A stretch of DNA of 64,000 nt. Origin: Diadema setosum (taxonomy: Eukaryota > Echinodermata > Echinoidea > Diadematoida > Diadematidae). The position numbers and the translations under genes are program-made. The notes beneath the pieces were generated by a model. That model ran no database searches and had not been told where the DNA came from. It was given only the letters and a program-made list of their open reading frames with translations. Of this stretch, positions 38,440 to 46,995 are shown in pieces; the stretch's first letter is position 1; each line of letters opens with the position of its first letter. The stretch spans positions 12,498,292 through 12,562,291 of the forward strand of contig CM067075.1 of assembly GCA_033980235.1 (NCBI GenBank). Direction: 5' to 3'.

Positions 38440-38660
38440 CATCCTGTTCTTGCACGCCATGCGAAGGAGGCGCTCGGCTCGGCTCTTTAAAGCTACCCCC
38501 TGCACAGGTTGCCGCCACTCATGCAGGAGCTTGAGAGGGGTGAGTAATGCTGACGTCACGAATTCGATGAGAGCCCAAATCCGTCGCCGCGGTGGTGTTG
38601 TAGGCCTATCATCTTCTCCGCGCTGAAACGAGAGAACTGAGACCGCTAATCCCATCTGTA
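38440..38660. other. GC-rich, CpG-containing patch in intron 1
   Basis: About 220 bp have clearly higher GC and more CpG than the flanks (for example GGAGGCGCTCGGCTCGG and CCGTCGCCGCGG), plus a TGACGTCA-like CRE core within GCTGACGTCACG. The reverse strand is open for 77 codons but resembles no protein I know. It could be an intronic regulatory element, an alternative promoter or an old element; none of these is demonstrated. Confidence 0.25.
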
Positions 38661-39035
38661 CTCAAGTTGTTCACCACAATGCATACGTCCGTCTGCCGCG
38701 GGTTACTTATATCTAGGTACTTGCCTTTCATTCAAGACCCACTGTATGTGTAACCAACGAGATAAAATGATGAATAATTCATCAATTAAGAATTGGACGT
38801 ACGAATGAATTCCACGGTGCACCAAATTTAGTAGCTCCGAATCACACTAGAGAAAAACCATACTGGTATACGCTCCAGAATTTATAAAGGAGATAGACAT
38901 GCGCGCATGGGATACACGACAGCTATACATCCATTGGGCTACAGTGGCACTTGCTTGAAAATAATTCTGCTTGTAAAAACAGTCACACTTCTTCTTCTTC
39001 CATTGCAGGTTGCATTGATGAGATGCAGCAGATAA

Positions 39036-39255
39036 TTCTAATCAATTCAATTCAATGCATTTATTTTCATTCTCATTTTTCTTTCGACAAAACATAACGG
39101 AATATATAAGGGACTATATCATAAGCATGATATACAGTAGAATGTGCGAAACGATAATCAACAAATAGAGATACATGCAAAATACTAAGTTACGTTTAAA
39201 GGGGAAAAAGAGAACTGAGAGGTCCACTAAAAAGCAATGCTTGGGTTTATATTGT
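39036..39255 (-). repeat. Dispersed retroposon tail, uninterrupted copy
   Basis: This copy runs from repeated CAATT units through TCTTTCGACAAAACATA to GAGAGGTCCACTAAAAAG. It supplies the uninterrupted reference for the disrupted copy at 16511-17320. Confidence 0.6.
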
Positions 39256-39388
39256 GAACCACTCAAGCGTTTCTTTAAAAATACTCACTATAATTACAAA
39301 TACTTGGCATTAAAAAAAAAAAAAAAAACCAGTCGTGCATGGAGAAGAGAATACTGACTGCAGCCTACTCCCTTAAAAAGAGAGAAGC

Positions 39389-39612
39389 GACGAGGTTCCG
39401 TGACGTCAAAATGACGCTTTGGCTGAGGGGCAAAAGTAAATTTCATGCGTATTACGCGCATGGCTCAAGCGCGGTGTACGCTTAGCGTATACCCACCTGC
39501 CTATCATGAGACGTGGTTATGTAACACTTACGCGCTTGCCCACTGGTATAGGGGTCCCCTTACGCAATTTTTACCCCTCAGCATGACTTGGTGACGTCAT
39601 TGGAACCTCGTC
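39389..39612. mobile_element. 224-bp MITE with GACGAGGTTCC ends
   Basis: The left end GACGAGGTTCCGTGACGTCA and the later block GCTGAGGGGCAAAA are mirrored on the right by TTTTTACCCCTCAGC and TGACGTCATTGGAACCTCGT. The core is CpG-rich (TACGCGCATGGCTCAAGCGC). There is no coding capacity. Both arms carry TGACGTCA, so each copy brings two CRE-like sites. Confidence 0.8.
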
Positions 39613-40553
39613 TATACCAAGCGCCCCCCTCCCCACAAAAAAAAAAAAAAAATAGAAAGAAGAGAAAACAATAGCATGATCACTATTAAGGTACAAGTAT
39701 GGTGTAATCACGCTCCCAGTGAAGGTCCCACACAAAATACCCTGCAGCCTGGCGGTAAGGTGTTTCCCTTTGCGCCAGGCACGTCGGCCCGGGGAATCAT
39801 GTTGCCGACGCCAGGACTCCGTCATTTCCTCTATTGGTGAAATAGAAGCCGGAGGGGAAGCGAGCGATTAGCACACGGATTGTCACGTTTCTTGAGACCG
39901 TACAACAAGTGTCAGAGGTTTGCGTTGCCAAATAATGCGTGTTCACGCTTTGTCACTGTGGGCGCATCATCGGAGACCTTACGCATACATTGTTTTGATA
40001 CGGATAGTAATAGTAATGATGTTGGGGTGGGATGGAGACGGCTTATTGTAAAAGTTTTGGGGTTGTTACGTTGTTAGGTTTTTGGGAATTTGAACATGAC
40101 GAGTTGCAATGTTAGGGAGCATAACGTCATAGTCAATCGTTGGACTACCCAACGTATGATCCGTTTGCGTTTAATAAGTGCGAAAGATCGTCGACAAGCC
40201 AAAAGATAGCACAACCGCTTGGGGTTTATTACTTCATTTGAAAATGATGCCAGTAAGTGAACATGGAAAAACAAAAGCGTATAGCTTTACAATCGCAGCT
40301 TCTCTACACACACATGTTCAGTCCTCGTTCAGTATGGTGTATAATGCAAGTTTAAATTCCTGTTATTTTCTTGCCATCTTCCGCACGTCGTTTGGCATCG
40401 TGACAAATCATTTTGCTCATTTGAGCGATTTTTTTTCTGGAGTTTTTTTTTTATTATTATCATTATTATCCTTGAGAATGGTATTATATTTGTTGATGGC
40501 ATTAAAGGTAGCGTAATATTATGAGGAAGTGTATAATTTTCATGATTTTCACT

Positions 40554-40574
40554 CCCCCCCCCCCCAAAAAAAAA
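40554..40574 (+). repeat. C12/A9 homopolymer junction
   Basis: Twelve C are followed by nine A, then CAACAACAAC. Confidence 0.8.
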
Positions 40575-41020
40575 ACAACAACAACAACAACACAACAACA
40601 AACAAACAAATAAGGTATTCAGACAAGTTTGTAATCAGTGAGTTTAGTACAATGGCAAAGATGACGATTGACGTATAATATAGGAATGATAGATGGATAT
40701 GATAGTTATTACATGCAAGTTTTCAGCTGGAGTGTTCTTCACTATAAGCAGTGGCAAAAAGACGTGATTCGTAGTGAAGTGTTTTAACTTTATTGTTGTG
40801 ATCATTTTGCACGATATTCAGGCTATTCTATTTCCCCAATGGAGGGAAAACGATGGATAATGTTTTCTAAATGGTGGTAGATCACTCCAGTAATGAAATA
40901 TATCTTCGTCTCTTTCTTTTCTTTTCTTTTTCTCTCTCTCTCCATTTCCTTTACTTCTTTTTTGTTTTCTTTGTACCTTCTCATTCTCTCTCCGTTTGTC
41001 TTGATGTGGAATTACGGCAG

Positions 41021-41154
41021 GTTGCTTGTTGGAGCGCCGAGAGCGCAGACTGACCAACCGGGGGTCGAGGCGGGAGGAGCCCTATACAAGTGTCCTTTAT
41101 CTACGGTGCCCTTCAGCGCTGGCGAATGTTACCAGCTACCGCTCGACCCACACG
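41021..41154 (+). CDS. Integrin alpha exon 2: propeller blade 1
   Basis: After one base completing Met86 the exon reads LLVGAPRAQTDQPGV, then EAGGALYKCP and CYQLPLDPH (residues 87-130). LLVGAP is the second half of FG-GAP repeat 1. Cys110 and Cys122 form the first propeller disulfide of the family. The block GAP-x-A-Q-T-x-Q-P-G-V-x-E-A-G-G is characteristic of alpha-V, alpha-5, alpha-8 and alpha-IIb, the strongest class clue in the protein. Acceptor CGGCAG, donor GTGAGA; the exon ends in phase 1. Confidence 0.93.
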
Positions 41155-42340
41155 GTGAGAATTATGCAAATGACTCTGCCAACTCCTTGACATTCGCTGT
41201 CTAATAATCCATCCTTGATCCATTTCCACTGAATCAAGCGACCTCGTCGAAAGAAATTTGATCCCTTCCTTGTTGTCGTTTCTAACGTCAAGTTTGCTTG
41301 TTTGTTCATTTGTTTCGTATAGCTTATACGCGTGGTATACTGTCATAATCGCTCGTCTCAAGTTACTAATTACTAGCAGTATTTATTTTGATATCAACAT
41401 TCATTCTTCACAACCTAACCCTGATGCATGGGTCTATTATCTTCCAAGACTCACGCAATGTTTTGTTAGAAGGCTGTTACATTCGCGGATACCTACCATA
41501 TACTTTCTTTTTAAAGTGGAACCACTCATTTACAGTAGATGGGGCTATGGACCTGAAATCAGAATGTTGGTGCTGATATCTCCTCTCTGCCTAGCCTTTT
41601 GTCAAGGCCCTCTCGCTGTAATGGGCGAGCGAAGCGAGCCCAGCCGAGCGCGCCAGCGCGAGGGCCTTTTGAGATCTGCTGCACACATTATTATTCATGA
41701 CACGTGAACCCTTCTGAATACTCATTTTAATGGCTTCTGGTCAACCAATGGAATGGCGCGCTCCCCGCATCCTCAGCCTTGGTGGTCATGCCTGTTCGCA
41801 TGCATCACTGACCACCCGAGGAGGTCTGCCACGGAACTCTACACACTCTGTGTGTAGAGTTCTGTGAGAGTGTGTAGAGTTCTGTGAGGTCTGCGGCAGC
41901 GGCGCGCATTCGCTCTATTCAAATCGGGTTCGAGCAGACAGACACGCTGATTGGACCTCGACTTTTGCTCCCGAAATCGGGGAGCAAAAGTCGGTAATTC
42001 AAAGGGCTAACAAAAGGATGCGAAGCAGATCTCAAAAGGCCCTCGCGCAATACCACTCAGCTGGGCTCTCTTCACCATACAGCGAGAGGGCCTTGACAAA
42101 AGGCTACTCTCTGCCGGGCCTGTAGGTCTACCCCCTGAAAAATGAGTCTTACCCGGTATTTCACCTGTATGATCTAGGTGTGTTAAAGTACCTGACAATG
42201 CTGCCCGTGATACTGAATTTTATTTCAATTCCTTTATTTTCATTGTTACTTTTGACATCACTCCTTCCAAAGCGTCCACCACGATCCCATTTCACCTGAG
42301 GTGCGTGTCTTTCATTCATCCATTCTTTCTCCCTGCACAG
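41155..42340 (+). other. Intron 2 (1.2 kb)
   Basis: Most of this intron is a 515-bp inverted-repeat transposon (41592-42106). The remainder is AT-rich with no recognisable feature. The 149-codon open frame from 41258 spans ordinary intron and the element's left arm and is not a gene. Confidence 0.85.
41592..42106. mobile_element. 515-bp Mutator-like MITE with 9-bp target repeat
   Basis: CTCTCTGCC occurs exactly at 41583-41591 and 42107-42115. The ends TAGCCTTTTGTCAAGGCCCT and AGGGCCTTGACAAAAGGCTA are perfect complements, and the inverted arms continue imperfectly for about 90 bp through GGGCCTTTTGAGATCTGC. The interior is GC-rich with local hairpins, including GAGCAAAAGTCGG facing CGACTTTTGCTC and repeated GTGTGTAGAGTTCTGTGAG. 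Long arms and a 9-bp duplication fit a non-autonomous Mutator-like element. The exact duplication suggests a fairly recent insertion. Confidence 0.88.
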
Positions 42341-42435
42341 GCAACGATCTTGAGAACGGTGAGCAAATTACCAACAAATCTGGCCAGATGTTCGGCGCCA
42401 CGGTTCAGAGCGGCGGCCCTGACGCACCTGTGGTG
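42341..42435 (+). CDS. Integrin alpha exon 3: blade 2, first half
   Basis: Two bases finish Gly131, then NDLENGEQITNKSGQMFGAT and VQSGGPDAPVV (132-162). NKSGQMFGATVQSGG is the FG-GAP repeat 2 strand; NKS is a potential N-glycosylation site. Acceptor CTGCACAG. The donor is placed at GTATGC because the joined product reads APVV-VCRPLY, matching the family's hydrophobic V-V-x-C strand. Phase 0. Confidence 0.93.
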
Positions 42436-42704
42436 GTATGCGAAAAAGCGATGGTCCTTGTCTACCTGCACACGCATATACACATTTAAACATCATTATT
42501 ACACCCACACCCACACACAATAATGTATACCAACACACTCTGTTCAGAACTTAGCAAGTAGATCCCTATTTGTCATTCTGCGATACTGTGGTCATGTTGG
42601 CAAAAATAATGCATGGTTATGAAACTCTGCGTTGATCACCTTGGGCAATCATATTTACGTCGTTGTATGAGGGAGGTTTAAATTTATTTTTCTTGACACA
42701 TAGG

Positions 42705-42960
42705 CTGCGTTTATCAACTTTCCCCAGTTTAAACGACTTTCGAAAGCCCTTTCGATTGCCCTTTCGATAGCCCTTTCCATAGCCCTTTCGAAAGCCCTGT
42801 CCACTCCCTGTACTATTAATGTGCCACTTGTTTTCGTCGGCTGCGTTTATCAACTTTCGAAAGCCCTTTCGATAGCCCTTTCCATAGCCCTTTCGAGAGC
42901 CCTTTCCAAAGCCCTGACTGCCTGTACTATTAATGTGCCGCTTGTTTTCTAAGAAGGGAC
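42705..42960. repeat. Tandem ~130-bp repeat of AGCCCTTTCGA modules
   Basis: Two tandem units each begin TGCGTTTATCAACTTTC, continue with repeated AGCCCTTTCGATAGCCC modules, and end TGTACTATTAATGTGCC plus CTTGTTTTC. On the minus strand the frame is open and reads a Gly-Lys-Arg repeat (GKGYRKGFRK). The open frame looks like a by-product of an 18-base module that lacks stops and not a protein gene. The same GCGTTTATCAACT and AAAGGGCTTTC pieces recur at 44430-44840. Confidence 0.7.
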
Positions 42961-43300
42961 GGCGAAAAGCAATTACCATCATAAAGACATATCTTCCTTT
43001 GAGAGTGACGAGTCATGATACAATGGCACATGAATCAATTGTCTTCCTATCTGTGAGGCAGCTCCAGTTTAGCACATACTTAAAATATTTCTGAGTGGCG
43101 GCATGAGACATGGGAGCAAAGGGAATGAGACTGTTGTTACTCTATTTTTCAAACCTTGTTGGTGAAAGAAACACCTCCTTGTTCCAAGCATATGCGTGCA
43201 TTACACACAGCTGTATGTATACACCTGTGTACACGTACTCGTGTGCACTTTACGTCGTGGCGCGCGTCTTTTCAGAAACTGGAAACGCATGGTTGCGTAA

Positions 43301-44408
43301 GGGTGGGATTTCACGGAGCACGCGAACGATTTGCGAATGACGCGAATGGAAAAATCCAGCATTCGCATTTTAGTCTGCAAAAGATCGCCAAACAAACGTG
43401 AGGGTTCGGAAGCGTCATCAATTGTTCGCGAATGTCGTTTTTACTTCGGCGAGAATTTCAAAAAAGTTTGAAATTTTTCGCGAACCTTTTCCGCACACTT
43501 AGTCGGGATTTGCTCGTGAATTGTTCTCGAAAGTGTCTTTAAAGCTTCGTCATATGCGCAAGACCTTCGCAAGACACGCGCGATGTTCGCAAAATGTTCG
43601 TGAAACCCCAAACAGACTCCGAAACTTCTGAGAATGTCTCGCGTATGTTACGCGAAATCTGCGAAGTTTTTCCGATCATTTTACGACGTAATCGCAAACT
43701 GTTCGCGTACCTTTTGAGACATTCTCGCGAACGTTTAGCTCACGTTTGGGGGATGTATGCCCTGTACGTTTTCTGCAAATAGAAATCGTAGCATACATCT
43801 AAACACCAAACAATTATTAACAACTATAGTAACAAAAGAAATTATAGAATAGCAAAGAGAAAGAATATTTGATATACAAAAAAAAAATCGCAGAATATAC
43901 TTAAAATCAATCTGAAGTATGTAAATTTCATTTGAACTATAGAGATTATGTGTTAGAAGAACTGCAAAAAAAAAAAAAAAAGATCAAATGCTTTACTAGT
44001 GGAGATACGTCCTAGGGGGAAAAAATGTAGGCAATTACACGATTGAGAAATGAGAGAAAACGAAAAGAGAAATAGAGGAAAGAAAAAAATTCAACTCAAG
44101 TAAGCTGATTTGAGTTGATTTTTTTTTATTGCTTCCACCTCTCCTTGCTACATTTTCTCCCATGATTATTGAAAATTTTTCGTTGTTCGCATTTCCGTCG
44201 CGTGTTCTTCGTGTACGTAACATGCTGTACTTTAGCAATGATACACACGACAATCGCACATACGTCGTGGGAACTTCGCACAAATTGCGCAAGAATATAG
44301 TTTCCGGCTTCATTGTCGGAAAACATTCGGAGAAAAACTTTTCCGAATGTTGGATTTTGTCATTCGCGTCCTTCGCAAATCGTTCGCGTGCTCCGTGAAA
44401 TCCCACCC
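43301..44408. mobile_element. 1.1-kb Harbinger-like non-autonomous element, TAA duplication
   Basis: TAA at 43298-43300 and 44409-44411 flanks the ends GGGTGGGATTTCACGGAGCA and TGCTCCGTGAAATCCCACCC, which are exact complements. The inverted ends extend about 60 bp, including ACGCGAACGATTTGCGAATG. The interior is studded with TTCGCGAA, GTTCGC and related CpG motifs in both orientations, especially 43400-43740 and 44270-44390. A TWA duplication with G-rich ends fits PIF/Harbinger. No transposase or Myb-like frame is recognisable, so it is a large MITE. Confidence 0.88.
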
Positions 44409-44429
44409 TAACCGCAGTAGGGCGACCTA

Positions 44430-44842
44430 AAGGGCTTTCAAAACAGCTTTGCGTTTATCAACTTCGAAAGGCTTTTGCAAACAGGTTTCTGATAACCTGT
44501 TTGGGAAACCTGTTTGGATCGTCACAAATTTCGGGCTTTCGAAAAGGCTTTCCTAAAGGGCTATCAAAACAGCTTTGCGTTTATCAACTCGTGAAAATTC
44601 CTTGAAAGCTGTTTGGATAACCTGTTTCTGCCGAGAAAGGAGAGTTGATAAACGCACTCTTTCGTAAAGGCTTTCCTAAAGGGCTTTCAAAACAGCTTTG
44701 CGTTTATCAACTCGTAAAAATTCCTTGAAAGCTGTTTGGATAACCTGTTTCTGCCGAGAAAAGGAGTTGATAAACGCACTAATTCCTTGAAAGCTGTTTG
44801 GATAACCTGTTTCTGCCGAGAAAAGGAGTTGATAAACGCACC
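44430..44842. repeat. GCGTTTATCAACT repeat cluster
   Basis: Units of TGCGTTTATCAACT, then ATTCCTTGAAAGCTGTTTGG, ATAACCTGTTTCTGCCGAGA and AGTTGATAAACGCA are repeated three to four times with the GCGTTTATCAACT box in both orientations. With the matching boxes at 42705 and 42838 these may be the ends of an older element into which the Harbinger-like element jumped. CATAG outside both outer boxes (42699 and 44843) is a possible target duplication. Confidence 0.6.
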
Positions 44843-44968
44843 CATAGATGGAAAGTCGATTAATTTGTATGATTATGCCATTCAAAATGGTTCTCATCTT
44901 TAGCAGGTGCATAATAGCGAGGCTTATGTCGTTAGAAAAACGCATATGTCTACTAGTATTATTCGATA

Positions 44969-45392
44969 CACACTAAAAACAGGAGTGCAAATATGGACCT
45001 TTGCACCCCATATAGGGGTACACATTCTACACCCATTTTTTTTTTTTTGTGTGTGTAGACATGCACCCTATGGGGTAGTTATTTGCACCTCTGAGGTGGC
45101 AAGGAAATACCCCTAGGGGTTCATTTAAGTACCCTTAATGATACAAATTATTTCCCCTGAAGGTGCATATGAGTACCCCTAAGGGTACACAAAAGTACCC
45201 CATGATGATAGAAATGAGTACCATCAAAGGTAAAAATAAGTATCCCATAGGGTGCATGTCTGCACCCCACAGAGGGGTGCAGACTGTGTACCCCAGTGCG
45301 GGGTGCAGATGTGTACCTTTAGGGTGACTTGTATAGGGACAAGCGTCTGCACCCCTAGGGGTCCATATTTGCACTCCTATTTTTTTAGTGTG
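44969..45392. mobile_element. 424-bp TA-flanked MITE of GTACCCCTAGGGGT motifs
   Basis: TA flanks both ends. The left end CACACTAAAAACAGGAGTGC and the following AAATATGGACC mirror the right end GGTCCATATTTGCACTCCTA and TTTTTTTAGTGTG. The interior carries about fifteen short palindromes of the type TACCCCTAAGGGTA or TGCACCCCTAGGGGT. There is no coding capacity. The layout resembles the element at 16670 with a different internal motif. Confidence 0.85.
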
Positions 45393-45667
45393 TATGTATT
45401 TATTATTTTAGCATTTATCTATGGTTTACAAAAGAAAAAAGGGAAATAAAAAGAGAAAAAATAATAAGAAAGAAAGAACGAACGAAAGAACAAACAATCG
45501 ATGGCGTAACTTTGAGAGCACCTTGGTGTAGTGAGGAAATAATGATGATGCAATACAGTGGGATCTAGATTCGAATCCCGCTTAGTGCGTTCCTCCTATA
45601 GAGCAACACGCTTTGACGAAGAAGTTGCTCTTTGGCTGAAGAAAACTAAACTTACCTGACATGTAAT

Positions 45668-45695
45668 TTGAATTTGAATTTGAATTTGAATTCAA
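45668..45695 (+). repeat. (GAATTT)n tract
   Basis: Four GAATTT units occur just 5' of the SINE. They may be the tail of a second, more degraded tRNA-type SINE at about 45495-45665, which carries a B-box-like AGATTCGAATCCCG. Confidence 0.5.
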
Positions 45696-45726
45696 TAACT
45701 CTTTAATCCGTTATCACTCATAATAA

Positions 45727-45960
45727 CCCGCAATGTGGCATAGTGGATAAGACTCCCGACTCCCTATCGGAGGAACCGAGTTCGAATCCAGCTCAGTGCT
45801 TAGGTCCTTGGATAAGATGTTTTTACCCACCATGTCCCTCTCGATCCAGATGTATAAATGGGTACCTGGCAATTCTAATGATAATGGCAGGGCCCTCTGG
45901 TAGAGCAGTGGCAACACTGAATATGTTACCCTGGTAAAATAAGACCTTGTTATCATTATT
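45727..45960 (+). mobile_element. tRNA-derived SINE, plus strand
   Basis: The head has an A-box-like TGGCATAGTGGATAAGACTC and a B box GAGTTCGAATCCAG in tRNA spacing, followed by TCAGTGCTTAGGTCCTTGG, ACCATGTCCCTCTCGATCCA, GGGTACCTGGCAAT and an end with ACCTTGTTATCATTATTATA. It matches the minus-strand copy at 36215. A cloverleaf tRNA gene is not supported because the 3' half does not fold as an acceptor stem. Confidence 0.75.
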
Positions 45961-46220
45961 ATATTATCATAATCACTTTCAGTAACTTATTGTTATTATA
46001 TGTCTTTACACCATTTTTTAAAAGATTTTATCTAGTTCATAATCATTTTTTTAGCTTGTGTTTTGCCGTCCTAGCATTATTTATTGATAATCATTTACTT
46101 CGGTTCTTGAATATTATGTCGCTGGGAGAACAATAGAAAATACAGTCTTTGAAGTGGAGTTGTGTTCTGTTTGTGTATTTTTAACACTTTTCTTTCCTAT
46201 TTTCCCCTTTCTTCCGAAAG

Positions 46221-46356
46221 GTATGCCGACCATTGTATACTTGGTATATGCAATCTGATCCGTCATCAGATCCTCAGATAAAACCAGTTGGCGGCTGCAT
46301 CATCGCTAGACGAAATTTTAGCCTCGTCCGAGAGTATACACCCTGCAAAAATCCAG
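46221..46356 (+). CDS. Integrin alpha exon 4: blade 2, second half
   Basis: The exon encodes VCRPLYTWYMQ, then KPVGGCIIARRNFS and EYTPCKNP (163-207) plus one base. Cys164 and Cys188 make the second propeller disulfide; Cys204 pairs with Cys216 in exon 5. The pattern V-C-(17-24)-V-G-x-C-(13-15)-E-Y-x-P-C is the family's blade 2. The acceptor is CCGAAAG|GTATGC after a T/C-rich tract; the donor is CAG|GTAAAT. Chordate alpha-I domains insert near this point, but none is present here. Confidence 0.93.
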
Positions 46357-46462
46357 GTAAATTCAGACAAAAAAAAAAAACAAACCCCACAAATCTACAA
46401 AGGTCACGCAAAGTAATGGTAATGCATTATAATTATGACACATGTTTGTCATTTTTTATTAG

Positions 46463-46995
46463 GCCCTCTACACGCTGAATTACAAGTCGTTGGTGTAAGG
46501 AACAGTAGACTAACAGGGGGCTGGGAAACTCTGTTCAGGGGCAATGAAATCAGTTCCAAAAAGCCTACAACAAGCGTATTCATCACGGATAATGACGAAA
46601 TCTTGGCAAGATTGGTCGATGCAGAAGTAATCAATGAGTTGACTAAGCTCATTCAAACAGCTGACACTTTAAATTCTCTACACCACGGGAATATCTCTCT
46701 CTCTCCATCGAGAGTAAACACAGATCCATTTCGATTTATCATTCCGATTCATTTTGGTCGAAATAGCAGAAGTGTCCATCCAGAAGACAACACCTGTGTA
46801 CTGGCTAATCTAATACGCTGTGTCACTGGTGCTAGGGCTGTCTTCATTAGTATATGTTGTGGTCGATTTGAGTCCATGCTCTACTCAAAAGTAAAACCGC
46901 TAGGGTGTCAATGGGCGCCACACAAATCCGTGCCTTTGAACATATTTTGTATAAGGAATGCATTTGAGATTTGCGATGAAGGATCACGTGGTTGA
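46463..46995 (+). other. Candidate alternative exon or chance open frame
   Basis: An acceptor-like TGTCATTTTTTATTAG ends at 46462. The following sequence is open to a TGA at 46993-46995, and the open frame is exactly the phase-1 continuation of exon 4 (CKNP-GPLHAELQVV), 177 codons in all. It would end the integrin in the propeller with a non-integrin tail. A weak donor, GTGTAAGG at 46493, would instead make an in-phase 30-base cassette. The encoded sequence resembles no family I recognise. An open frame this long is only mildly unusual in a window of this size, so chance is quite possible. Confidence 0.25.

Larger units (their letters stand above)
11631..41020 (+). other. Intron 1 (29.4 kb)
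   Basis: Donor GTAAGT and acceptor ACGGCAG bound this phase-2 intron, by far the longest in the window. It holds fold-back and MITE copies, microsatellites, a SINE and retroposon tails, each listed separately. The subregions 17600-22100, 22480-27170, 27345-30160, 31560-33500 and 34140-35960 contain only scattered simple repeats and chance-length open frames. No embedded gene was recognised. First introns of this size often carry enhancers, but I see no motif cluster strong enough to claim one. Confidence 0.8.
42436..46220 (+). other. Intron 3 (3.8 kb), nested transposons
   Basis: Almost all of this intron is repeat: a 2.1-kb region with GCGTTTATCAACT modules at both ends (42705-44840) containing a 1.1-kb Harbinger-like element, then a TA-flanked MITE, a GAATTT tract and a SINE. 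Confidence 0.85.

Noticed and set aside
41258..41707. 149-codon frame in intron 2
   Set aside because: It spans plain intron and a transposon arm, resembles no family and has no splice support.
45727..45800. Possible tRNA gene
   Set aside because: A and B boxes are present, but the 3' half does not form a cloverleaf and the sequence continues as a SINE that is repeated at 36215.
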